A DNA stretch of 64,000 nucleotides from JAAYJS01 sp964346185 (GTDB lineage: Bacteria > Bacillota > Clostridia > Eubacteriales > Eubacteriaceae), in the NCBI GenBank assembly GCA_964346185.1, contig CAYFTR010000001.1, positions 62,001-126,000 on the forward strand. Direction: 5' to 3'. How positions within the stretch are numbered: the stretch's first letter is position 1; every line of letters starts with the position of its first letter. Both the position numbers and the translations under genes were made by a program. Positions 44,528-52,440 of this stretch are shown here, one piece after another. The notes under the pieces were generated by a model. That model did no database searches. It saw only the letters and a program-made list of their open reading frames with translations, and was not told the DNA's origin.

Positions 44528-44989
44528 TTAAGTCAGGTAAAACCCGATTACGGGTCCTGCAAAAATAGCAAGATATATCAGTGTAATCCACGGTTGGTAG
44601 TCAATATAAAATTCTTTAAAACTTAAGGACCAGGGGTGTTTGATCAATACCCATCCGAAAACATCAAATGCAATACAAATGCCCACCCACAACACACCGG
44701 TTTTAAGTGCTTCCGAAAGGGTCGGTACGGTCACGCCTTTCATGTACAACCACCCGAAAAGAGAAAACAACACAATGTTATAAAGCGGGTGCCAGGGCTT
44801 TGTGTTTTCATAAGCTTCACCCATGCTTTGATGATCCATCGGTTTCATTTTTAAAACATAAATGTTAAAAACGGTGTGTAGAATTCCTACAAGGGTTACC
44901 AATAGATAACCTGCCAAAACCACAGCATCGACATTCCGAAGTTTTCCATTTATACCATCGCTCCCTATGTTGTAATTATTCGTTTTCAT
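44528..44989 (-). CDS. Small integral membrane protein of unknown function
   Basis: 153 residues with four predicted membrane helices (about 23-45, 68-84, 97-117, 132-151) and a hydrophilic N terminus. Between TM1 and TM2 is DHQSMGEAYENTKPWHPLYN, between TM3 and TM4 KHPWSLSFKEFYIDYQPWIT, rich in aromatics and Pro/His. I do not recognise the family. Single gene between two convergent-type neighbours (exporter operon and aconitase). The ATG at 44989 has no strong ribosome site; AGGATG-like bases precede it. Confidence 0.6.
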   Translation of the reverse strand: MKTNNYNIGSDGINGKLRNVDAVVLAGYLLVTLVGILHTVFNIYVLKMKPMDHQSMGEAYENTKPWHPLYNIVLFSLFGWLYMKGVTVPTLSEALKTGVLWVGICIAFDVFGWVLIKHPWSLSFKEFYIDYQPWITLIYLAIFAGPVIGFYLT

Positions 44990-45070
44990 CCTATTTGTTA
45001 GTTCATTTTACCATAACAAACTTTGATGGCTTTTGTTTAAATAATTTTTAAAATTCTTGTTAATAACGTA

Positions 45071-45113
45071 AAAGACCCGGGCACAAGTGTTTCAAAGCTT
45101 TTGCACCCGAGTC
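45071..45113 (-). terminator. Terminator of the aconitase gene
   Basis: Minus strand: GACTCGGGTGCAAAAG (45098-45113) pairs with an arm at 45074-45089 (ending GTGCCCGGGTC) with one or two wobbles, followed by TTTTACG. Confidence 0.75.
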
Positions 45114-45146
45114 GTTATTATGTTTACTTAAAATCGCAGAAAATCC

Positions 45147-47069
45147 TTACGCCTCTGCACGCATTTGCAGGATTAAACCGCCGGCTCGCAGCATTTTTTC
45201 CTGTCGATCGGAAATTTCGATGTTCAAAGTGTAGGTTAAGTTTTTTGTTTCGTTGATAACCGTCAGTTTTCTGTTGGACAATTGGTTTTGTACATCGGTA
45301 AATGTCAGTTCGTCGCCTACTTCGATGGTGTCGTAGTCTTTTTCGTTTTCAAAAACCAAGGGCAAAATGCCGTTGTTAATCAAGTTATTTTTGTGTATTC
45401 GGGCAAAAGATTTTGCCATTACGGCTTTTACCCCTAAATGTACCGGTGCCAAGGCGGCATGTTCACGACTGGAACCTTGTCCGTAGTTATGTCCCGCGAC
45501 AATGGTACCGCCGGGGTTTTCCTTTGCACGTTCGGGAAATTTAGGATCGCAGGGGGTTAGGCAATGATTCGCCAAATAAGGAATATTGGAACGGTAAGGC
45601 AACAACTTGGCGTTGGAGGGCATAATGTGGTCGGTAGTAATGTTGTCCTCCACGTGAATCAGTACCTTGCTCTTAAAATTGTCTTTTAATGTTTCACCCA
45701 ACGGAAACGGTTGGATATTGGGTCCTTTTACAATTTCGACTGTCTCTCCGGGCGCTGCCGGTGCCACAATGGTATTATCATTGATTAAAAATTTTTCCGG
45801 CATGGTAATGTCGATATCATCGACCAAACCCATAGGGTCGGTGAGGACACCCTCAATGGCGGACACTGCAGCGGCTTCCGGGCTTAATAAGTATACATCG
45901 GCACCGACGGTTCCGCTTCTGCCTTTAAAGTTTCGGTTAAAAGTTCGTAAGGACACGCCGTCGGTACAGGGTGCCTGCCCCATTCCGATACAGGGGCCGC
46001 AACCGCATTCCAAGATACGTGCACCGGCGTTCAACAAATCGGTCAACGCACCGTTATCCGCTAGCATGGACAGTACCTGTCGAGAGCCCGGAGCAATGAC
46101 CAATTGGACGTTTTCCGCTACGGTATTGTCTTTTAAAATCGCCGCAACCTTCATCAAGTCCATATAAGAGGAGTTGGTGCAGGAACCGATGGCAATTTGG
46201 TCCACTTTTAATCCTTGCAATTCGGAAATCTTTCGGACGTTGTCCGGGCTGTGGGGGCAGGCCACCAGGGGTTCTAAAGTGGACAGGTTCACCTCTACCA
46301 CTTCGTCATAAGCCGCTCCTTCATCTGCGGACAGAGGTTTGTAGGCGTCCTCCCTGCCTTGTGCTTTTAAGAAGAGACGTGTGTTTTCGTCGGAAGGAAA
46401 TACGGAAGTCGTCGCGCCCAACTCGGCACCCATATTGGTGATGGTCGCCCGTTCCGGCACGCTTAAGGTTGCCACACCGTCGCCAGTGTATTCAAACACT
46501 TTGTTGACACCACCCTTAACGGTACATTGACGCAGCACTTCCAAAATAATGTCTTTAGAAGATACACCCTTTCGCAGTTGTCCCGTTAAATGCACCTTGA
46601 CAACCTTCGGCATCAGCAGATAGTAGGGACCGCCAGCCATGGCGACGGCAACATCCAACCCGCCGGCACCGATCGCCAACATTCCGATACCGCCGCCGGT
46701 GGGAGTATGGGAGTCGGAGCCCAACAGGGTTTGGCCGGGTTCACCGAAACGTTCAATTTCAACCTGATGGCAAATGCCTGTGCCCGGCTTGGAATAATAA
46801 ACACCGTGTTTTTTGGCAACACTTTGAATGTAGCGGTGGTCATCCATATTTTCGGGACCTTCCTGTAGCATATTGTGGTCAATATAAGCGAGAGAACGTT
46901 TTGTTTTAACGCGATCAATTTCCATGGCTTCCAATTGCATGTAGGCCATAGTTCCCGTTGAATCCTGGGTAAGCGTTTGATCGATACGAATACCGATCTC
47001 CTCTCCTTTAATCATCTCACCTTCAACCAGATGCTCATGAATGATTTTTTCCGTTATCGTTAATGGCAT
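45147..47069 (-). CDS. Aconitate hydratase
   Basis: Isomerises citrate and isocitrate via cis-aconitate. 640 residues, shorter than E. coli AcnA (about 890) and close to the mitochondrial/archaeal-like aconitases found in several anaerobes. Large-subunit-type N-terminal part: DSHTPTGGGIGMLAIGAGGL, IGSCTNSSYMDLM (first cluster Cys), and LECGCGPCIGMGQAP (the two further Cys). Small-subunit-type C-terminal swivel: NYGQGSSREHAALAPVHLG. Homoaconitase or 3-isopropylmalate dehydratase would be split genes. Its single-gene context gives no pathway link; likely supplies 2-oxoglutarate for biosynthesis. Confidence 0.88.
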   Translation of the reverse strand: MPLTITEKIIHEHLVEGEMIKGEEIGIRIDQTLTQDSTGTMAYMQLEAMEIDRVKTKRSLAYIDHNMLQEGPENMDDHRYIQSVAKKHGVYYSKPGTGICHQVEIERFGEPGQTLLGSDSHTPTGGGIGMLAIGAGGLDVAVAMAGGPYYLLMPKVVKVHLTGQLRKGVSSKDIILEVLRQCTVKGGVNKVFEYTGDGVATLSVPERATITNMGAELGATTSVFPSDENTRLFLKAQGREDAYKPLSADEGAAYDEVVEVNLSTLEPLVACPHSPDNVRKISELQGLKVDQIAIGSCTNSSYMDLMKVAAILKDNTVAENVQLVIAPGSRQVLSMLADNGALTDLLNAGARILECGCGPCIGMGQAPCTDGVSLRTFNRNFKGRSGTVGADVYLLSPEAAAVSAIEGVLTDPMGLVDDIDITMPEKFLINDNTIVAPAAPGETVEIVKGPNIQPFPLGETLKDNFKSKVLIHVEDNITTDHIMPSNAKLLPYRSNIPYLANHCLTPCDPKFPERAKENPGGTIVAGHNYGQGSSREHAALAPVHLGVKAVMAKSFARIHKNNLINNGILPLVFENEKDYDTIEVGDELTFTDVQNQLSNRKLTVINETKNLTYTLNIEISDRQEKMLRAGGLILQMRAEA

Positions 47070-47163
47070 AGTTACTCCTTTTATTTCAAGCTTTTCAATT
47101 TACTTTAGTGTACCACAATTGTAGAACCTGAACAAATATATTCTGTGTTACGCGACCTCGACG

Positions 47164-47192
47164 TTTCATTCACTATGCCTTCATGTTATAAT
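47164..47192 (+). promoter_or_regulatory. Promoter for the YihY-family gene pair
   Basis: TTTCAT (47164-47169), 17-bp spacer and TATAAT (47187-47192) with an extended TGT before it, 29 bp upstream of the first ATG. Confidence 0.55.
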
Positions 47193-47221
47193 TAAAAAAA
47201 TCATTATATGAAAGTAGTGCT

Positions 47222-48049
47222 ATGTCTTTTATTAATTTTTACCAACTAAAAAAACAACAATTTCAAATAGTCGATCATGCCGCCGAGTTGGCCTATCGGT
47301 TTATTCTGGCCTTTGTTCCCTTTGTCATGTTGCTTTTTTTAACCGTCAATACCTTATCCCGCTATATTCCCGGCGATTTTATTGTCGGTTTAAAAAGGTC
47401 CATGCCGGGTGTTTTTGACAGCATGATTGATGTTGCCCAAAATAATTTTGTGATATCCCCCGGGTTTATACTTGCCAACTTTTTTCTAATTGTGTTTATT
47501 TTGCGTATTTACGTGGTTGCCGTTCGCACCTTTATGACCGTCATCAACACGATGAGAAACACGGAGGAACACCGTTCCTTCGTAATATTGTGGCTCGCCG
47601 CTTTTAAACTCTCACTTTCTATTTTGTTATTAATTGTGTTGTTGTTTTTCAGCACGCGGATGATGGAACTATTCATCAACTTTTTATTTTCTTATTTTAG
47701 CATACAACCTTTGGCGGCAATATTTTCTTACATATTACGTTACTCGGGTGTAATAGTCGGTTTTTTTGTCGTGAATTTTTTATACCGTCGGGCTCCCTGC
47801 TCCGGTTATACTTTTCGGCAGGCAATACCCGGGTCTTTATTTGTCGTCCTTTTATGGTTGATTTTACCGCCGCTCCTCGATCTGTTCGGAAAAACCCTCG
47901 ATCACATTGCCGGCAGCACCACCGCTGTTTTAATATCTTTATTTGGCTTTTTACTCCATGTGTATCTTGCCTGTATCCTGTTATTGTTTGGGTGTGTCGT
48001 TAATGAGTATGTTTTGTACAAGAGGTCAAAAAATGAAACCGACAAATAA
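47222..48049 (+). CDS. YihY/virulence factor BrkB family membrane protein, first copy
   Basis: 275 residues, six hydrophobic segments. YihY-family features: HAAELAYRFILAFVPFVMLL near the N terminus (the family AxSxAFYxxxSxxP-like first helix), SYILRYSGVIVGFFVVNFLYRRAP (quoted in part: VVNFLYRRAP) and TFRQAIPGSLFVVLLWLILP, all in the usual order. Function of the family is unsettled; it was once annotated as RNase BN. It overlaps the second copy by 17 bp. TATAAT at 47187 is 29 bp upstream. Confidence 0.82.
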   Translation: MSFINFYQLKKQQFQIVDHAAELAYRFILAFVPFVMLLFLTVNTLSRYIPGDFIVGLKRSMPGVFDSMIDVAQNNFVISPGFILANFFLIVFILRIYVVAVRTFMTVINTMRNTEEHRSFVILWLAAFKLSLSILLLIVLLFFSTRMMELFINFLFSYFSIQPLAAIFSYILRYSGVIVGFFVVNFLYRRAPCSGYTFRQAIPGSLFVVLLWLILPPLLDLFGKTLDHIAGSTTAVLISLFGFLLHVYLACILLLFGCVVNEYVLYKRSKNETDK

Positions 48050-48881
48050 AACAAAATCCGCCTTTCAAATCGCAAAAAATTATGTCACACACTTTTTAAA
48101 AGAGTCCAAGGAGCTTAACTTTTTCGGGATTTGTGCCCAAATGTCTTTTTATATGATGATGGTGTTTTTTCCCTTATTTATATTTTTAATTAATTTTGTG
48201 GGCACCTTTGTGGAAGACAGTCTAATCATCGATACCTTGGTAGCTTATATGCCCGATATCTCGGCAGATTATGTTTATGACGTTTTATCAAGCTTTCATT
48301 TTGACAGCCCTGAAAACCACATCGTTTTACTTATTTTTTCTTTTGTGTTTACCGTTATCGGGTTTAGAAATATCATACGCGGATTAAACCACGTTCATTC
48401 CAAAGGGCGACATACGTTGTCACCTTGGGTTTTGTTATTGCGTTCGGCACTGTTTACCCTTTTCTTCAGTATGACCGTTTTGGTGATGATTGTCGCCATT
48501 CTTTTTGGCAATGATATCGTTAAGAAAGTGTTGACGTCTTTTTCTTTACAGCTGTCATTAGTTACATTTATCAGTCAGAACCTTTTTGTGTTAACATCCT
48601 TTTTATCCCTGTTATTATTTTCCGGTATTTATTATTTGGTATCGATCGATCGGCTGTCTTTTAAACACACCTTACCCGGAGCTGTTTTATGTACTCTCGG
48701 CTTTAATATCGGATTAAAAATATTAATTTTTTTTACCAATCAATCCTCACAATATATTCGGGTTTACGGCAATTTTGCCGGACTTTTTGTTTTATTGGTG
48801 ATGATATACTGGTATGCGGTTCTGTTAAATGTCGGAGCCAATATGAATGCTTATTACGCACATACCTACCGAAGATCGTAA
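48033..48881 (+). CDS. YihY/virulence factor BrkB family membrane protein, second copy
   Basis: 282 residues from the ATG at 48033, with AGAGG at 48021-48025; the frame extends upstream to 47943 but that part lies in the first copy's coding sequence. Typical blocks are ELNFFGICAQMSFYMMMVFF, LIDTLVAYMPDISADYVYDV, GLNHVHSKGRHTLSPW, HTLPGAVLCTLGFNIGLKIL and VYGNFAGLFVLLVMIYWYAV, giving six membrane helices. It overlaps the first copy by 17 bp, so both come from one message. The two copies have clearly diverged. The second is closer to the canonical family pattern (YGxxAGLxVLLxWxY). Confidence 0.87.
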   Translation: MKPTNKTKSAFQIAKNYVTHFLKESKELNFFGICAQMSFYMMMVFFPLFIFLINFVGTFVEDSLIIDTLVAYMPDISADYVYDVLSSFHFDSPENHIVLLIFSFVFTVIGFRNIIRGLNHVHSKGRHTLSPWVLLLRSALFTLFFSMTVLVMIVAILFGNDIVKKVLTSFSLQLSLVTFISQNLFVLTSFLSLLLFSGIYYLVSIDRLSFKHTLPGAVLCTLGFNIGLKILIFFTNQSSQYIRVYGNFAGLFVLLVMIYWYAVLLNVGANMNAYYAHTYRRS

Positions 48882-48935
48882 AAGCAGACTCTGAGTGCTC
48901 TCTAGCTAAATAATTAAAAAATTTTATGACAAATT

Positions 48936-48973
48936 AAAAAGGCTATAAGTATGTCTGCTCATAGCCTTTTATT
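48936..48973. terminator. Terminator after the YihY gene pair
   Basis: AAAAGGCTAT (48937-48946) pairs with ATAGCCTTTT (48961-48970), followed by TATTTTTT. The A-run on the left lets it also act on the opposite strand. Confidence 0.85.
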
Positions 48974-49110
48974 TTTTAGGTTTTTATACAATGACCGTTC
49001 CCGAATGAACGGTATTAAGAGAGGCACTCTTGCCGAATTCGTTAAATTTAAACTTTAATCATATTCTTCCATTCTGACAGGCAAAAATTTTAAACTCCGT
49101 ATGACCGCAA

Positions 49111-49887
49111 TCAATAAATTTTTAACTCTTCAAAATTTTTAATTAAATTCCTCGTGAAATTTTCTTTAGGATCGGAGAATATTTCTTCTGTTTGTCCGCA
49201 TTCGATCATTCTCCCCTTTTCCATGATGATTATTTCATCGCAAAAGTACCTGGCCAATTCCAAGTCGTGGGTTACAAACAGATAGGTTAAATGCTCTTTT
49301 TCTTTTAATTCTTCAAGCAGTTTAATAATTTGTTCCTGAGTTGTTACGTCCAGCATTGATGTCGGCTCGTCCAATATTATAAGTGAGGGCATCATTAATA
49401 ATGCTCTGCATATCATTATTCTTTGGGCTTCTCCGCCGCTGATTGCTTTCGGATATCTTCTCAATAAATCTTTAGATAATTTGGTTAATGCCAATTTTTC
49501 TTCGATTTTATTTGCAGCTTCTTTTTTTGTATAATGTCTATGAATTTTTATCGGCTCTAAAAGATTTTGTAAAACCGTCATATTGGGGTTGAGAGAATTT
49601 TCCGGATGTTGAAAAACAATTTGAATTTCTTTTGAAAGTTCTTTTCTTAATTTCCTCTCGCTATACAGGTCAGGCTTGTCTTTATAATAAATATTACCTG
49701 TCGTCGGTTTTAAGAGTCCTGCCAATATTTTAGCAATAGTTGATTTGCCGGAACCGCTGTTGCCGATAATGCCCAGTATTTTATTTTCTTTTATTGAAAA
49801 GTTGATATTATCGAGTGCAATTGTTTTTTCTTTAGAAAAAAACCTGCTGTGATATATTTTTGATACATTATTAAATGTTGCCAACAT
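49111..49887 (-). CDS. Opp/Nik-type ABC importer, ATP-binding protein (OppF/NikE-like)
   Basis: 258 residues from the ATG at 49887, with AAAGGTGAT upstream; a GTG at 49896 is possible. Walker A IGNSGSGKST (about 39-48), Q-loop IVFQHPENSLNPNMTV, signature ISGGEAQR, Walker B LIILDEPTSMLD, H-loop FVTHDLE. The SLNP motif after the Q-loop marks the peptide/nickel subfamily. The C-terminal Fe-S-type extension of some OppF proteins is absent. Last gene of the riboswitch-controlled set; overlaps the OppD-like gene by 17 bp. Confidence 0.9.
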   Translation of the reverse strand: MLATFNNVSKIYHSRFFSKEKTIALDNINFSIKENKILGIIGNSGSGKSTIAKILAGLLKPTTGNIYYKDKPDLYSERKLRKELSKEIQIVFQHPENSLNPNMTVLQNLLEPIKIHRHYTKKEAANKIEEKLALTKLSKDLLRRYPKAISGGEAQRIMICRALLMMPSLIILDEPTSMLDVTTQEQIIKLLEELKEKEHLTYLFVTHDLELARYFCDEIIIMEKGRMIECGQTEEIFSDPKENFTRNLIKNFEELKIY

Positions 49888-50680
49888 ATTTATCACCTTT
49901 TATCATATTGGAGGGCATACTGTTTATCAACGTTTTTGTGTAATCCTTTTGCGGATTGTAAAAAATATCTTTCGGTTCTCCGATTTCTACAATATTACCG
50001 TCTTTCATTACTACGATTATCTCTGCTATATGATAGGCAAGTTGTAAATCATGCGTAACAATAATCATACTTTTTGTTGTTTCGTTTTGAATTTTTTTTA
50101 ATATCTTAAATACTTGGTTTCTTAATATCGCATCTAAACCTTTGGTCGGTTCATCGGCTATTACCCAATCCGGCTCGGCAATTGTGCCAAACAATGAAAG
50201 CACTCTTTGCATCATCCCTCCACTGAGTTCCATAGGGTATGACTCGGCTATTTTCCGGGGATTTTCGAAGCCGAAATCTTCCAGCGACGCATAGATGATT
50301 TCTTTTCTTTTGGTTTGGTCAAATTCTTTACAGTGCTCCTTTAATATTTCTTCCAATTGCACTTTTACCTTTAATACTTTATTAAAGGATTCCACAGGAT
50401 TTTGTGGAATAAACCCGATCTTTTTACCTCTAATTTTTCGGATTTCTTCATTATTCAATTCAAGTAAGTTTTTATCATTATAAATAACTTCTCCCTGAAC
50501 GCTTGAATTTTCAGGCAACAATTGCAAAATACTTGTAACCAACAAAGATTTTCCGCTGCCGCTTTCTCCGATAATTGTTGTTATTTTATCTTTTTTAAAT
50601 TCGAAAGAAATATTATCCACTTTTTTCCCTGAGGGAAATTCGACCGTTAAATTTTTTATATTTATATTTGTATTTTTCAT
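49871..50680 (-). CDS. Opp/Nik-type ABC importer, ATP-binding protein (OppD/NikD-like)
   Basis: 269 residues. Walker A IGESGSGKSL (about 38-47), Q-loop GFIPQNPVESFN, signature LSGGMMQR, Walker B DWVIADEPTKGLDA, H-loop IVTHDLQLAYH. PQNPxxSF is the family Q-loop. The length matches NikD better than long OppD forms. Its ATG overlaps the last base of the upstream permease stop (TAATG). Both ATPases are intact even though both permease genes are interrupted. Confidence 0.9.
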   Translation of the reverse strand: MKNTNINIKNLTVEFPSGKKVDNISFEFKKDKITTIIGESGSGKSLLVTSILQLLPENSSVQGEVIYNDKNLLELNNEEIRKIRGKKIGFIPQNPVESFNKVLKVKVQLEEILKEHCKEFDQTKRKEIIYASLEDFGFENPRKIAESYPMELSGGMMQRVLSLFGTIAEPDWVIADEPTKGLDAILRNQVFKILKKIQNETTKSMIIVTHDLQLAYHIAEIIVVMKDGNIVEIGEPKDIFYNPQKDYTKTLINSMPSNMIKGDKYVGNI

Positions 50681-51504
50681 TATAAATCACTAATGATTGA
50701 CTTTTTACTCCAGCGAGCTCTTAATATTTCCGCACCGTAGTTAATCCCTAAGGATATGATTAAAATCGCAAGCCCCGGTGCCAATATCATAACGGGATTG
50801 GTTCAAAACCCGGTTCTTGCTTCCGCAATCATACCGCCCCAATCGGGGGTTGGCGGTTGAATACCCAATCCTAAATAGCTCAATCCGGATATTTGTAAAA
50901 TATTTGATGCTACCCTGCCTGCAAAAATAACCACTAAGTCCGGTAAAATATCCGGGATGACATATAAAAACATCACCCTTAAATCGGATGCACCGATAGA
51001 TTTAGCTCCTTGAATAAAGGTTTTGTTTCTTGTTTTTATGACTTCCCCTCTGACAACTCTCGAAAAGTTCGCCCAATTTGTAACAACCAAGGCAAATAAG
51101 AGGGTATTTATTCCCGGCTCCAACATAGCCGAGATTGCGATAATCATACAGGTTCCGGGGAGGCCTTGAAAAATATTGGTGAAAACAGTAATAATTTGAT
51201 CCGTTTTTCCTAAGTAATAACCCGAGATCAACCCAAGCAACATACCGAGTGCCAACGACAAAAAGGTTGCCGCCATCGACAAAAGTATGGAAACTCTTCC
51301 ACCGTATAAAATTCTTGCAAAGATATCTCTACCTAAAATATCGTTACCCAACAGGTGCTCGCTTGAGGGTTTTTGAAAGGCTTCCGTCATTTTAATTGCT
51401 AAAGGATCGTGTTTTGTGATCAGCGGTGCCAATACAATCATCAAAATAAATAAAGACATTAAGCTCACAAAAAACAATGCAATTATCTTTGATTTTTTAT
51501 TCAT
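50680..51504 (-). pseudogene. Opp/Nik-type ABC permease (DppC/NikC-like), in-frame TGA near the C terminus
   Basis: 275-codon permease frame. Complete through HDPLAIKMTEAFQKPSSEHLLGNDILGRDIFARILYGGR (family HxLGTDxxGRDxxSR motif), the EAA loop region GAKSIGASDLRVMFLYVIPDILP, and GLSYLGLGIQPPTPDWGGMI. Then ARTGF is followed by TGA (50803-50805, codon 234), and the same frame continues TNPVMILAPGLAILIISLGI to a TAA at 50680-50682. The last membrane helix is therefore lost. CGA (Arg) or TGG (Trp) to TGA are simple explanations. Overlaps the upstream permease gene by 8 bp. Confidence 0.85.
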
Positions 51505-52440
51505 GATGACCCCCTAATTTAACCGACGGATTAACAAAATAATAAATAATATCCACAGCTAAATTCATTAGAACATAAGTGAGTCCCGTGATTAAAACAT
51601 AGCCTTGCAGTGCAGGAAAATCTTTCGTTCCTATCGAATCCATTGCAAATTTACCGATGCCGTTAATAGCGAACACCGTTTCAACAATGACGGATCCGCC
51701 CAGCAAAGAGCCGAAGTTGTTTCCGATAGTTGCAATAATCGGTATTAAAGAATTCCTGAAGGCATGTTTGATTATGACTAAAAAGTTTTTAATTCCTTTG
51801 GATTTTGCTACAGAAATATATTGTTTGTCGAGCTCGTTTAAAAGCGTCGCTCTGGTAAGCCTGGAAATATGCCCCGACGTTCCTAACGAAAGTGTTGCGG
51901 CAGGCATAATATAGTGCTTAAAGGTGCCCATTCCGTTTGTAGGAAGCCAACCTAAAATTTCGGAGAATATACTGATTAAAATAATTGCGATCCAAAAGCC
52001 CGGCAACGAAACGAATAAAATATTGAAAAACTGTTGTAACTCATCTATAAATTTATTTTTATAGATGACCGAAACAATTCCTGTAAAGATACCTGTTATT
52101 GTAGAAATACAAATGGAAACGAGTGCGAGTTTTACCGTGTTTAGAAATTTTCTTTGTAATTCTTCGATCACCGGTGCTTTCGTTCCGAAAGACTTTCCGA
52201 AATCACCTTGCAACACATTTTTTAACCAATTCAGGTACTGATTGGCATAGGGTTTGTCGAGCCCCATTTTTTCTCTTTGAATTTCTATCTGTTCAGCGGA
52301 GGGGGAATAGTTCCCCCCCCCGCACTTAAAGCTATTTCAGCCGGATCGCCCGGCATGATGACTCCGACTAAAAAAGCAATTAATGTAATTCATAACAAAA
52401 CGGGAATTAAGCTTAATAATCTTTCGAAGATATATCGCAC
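51497..52440 (-). pseudogene. Opp/Nik-type ABC permease (DppB/NikB-like), in-frame TGA plus G9-tract frameshift
   Basis: Read from a GTG at 52440 (TAGTG overlap with the binding-protein stop), the protein starts VRYIFERLLSLIPVLL, then TGA at codon 17 (52390-52392), then ITLIAFLVGVIMPGDPAEIAL. At 52313-52321 a run of nine G on the minus strand breaks the frame; ten (or seven) would give GGGNYSPSAEQIEIQREKMGL. From there it is intact to 51497, including the EAA region and C terminus (VDIIYYFVNPSVKLGGHHE). In family members the stop position is often Gly (VLLG), so GGA to TGA fits. The two lesions lie in the first 45 codons. ATG 52267 could restart without the first helix. Confidence 0.87.

Noticed and set aside
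49111..52440. UGA read as Trp or Gly (recoded genetic code) to explain in-frame TGA in both permeases
   Set aside because: UGA ends many intact genes here (transketolase N subunit, helicase, glgP, glgA), so general recoding is not possible.
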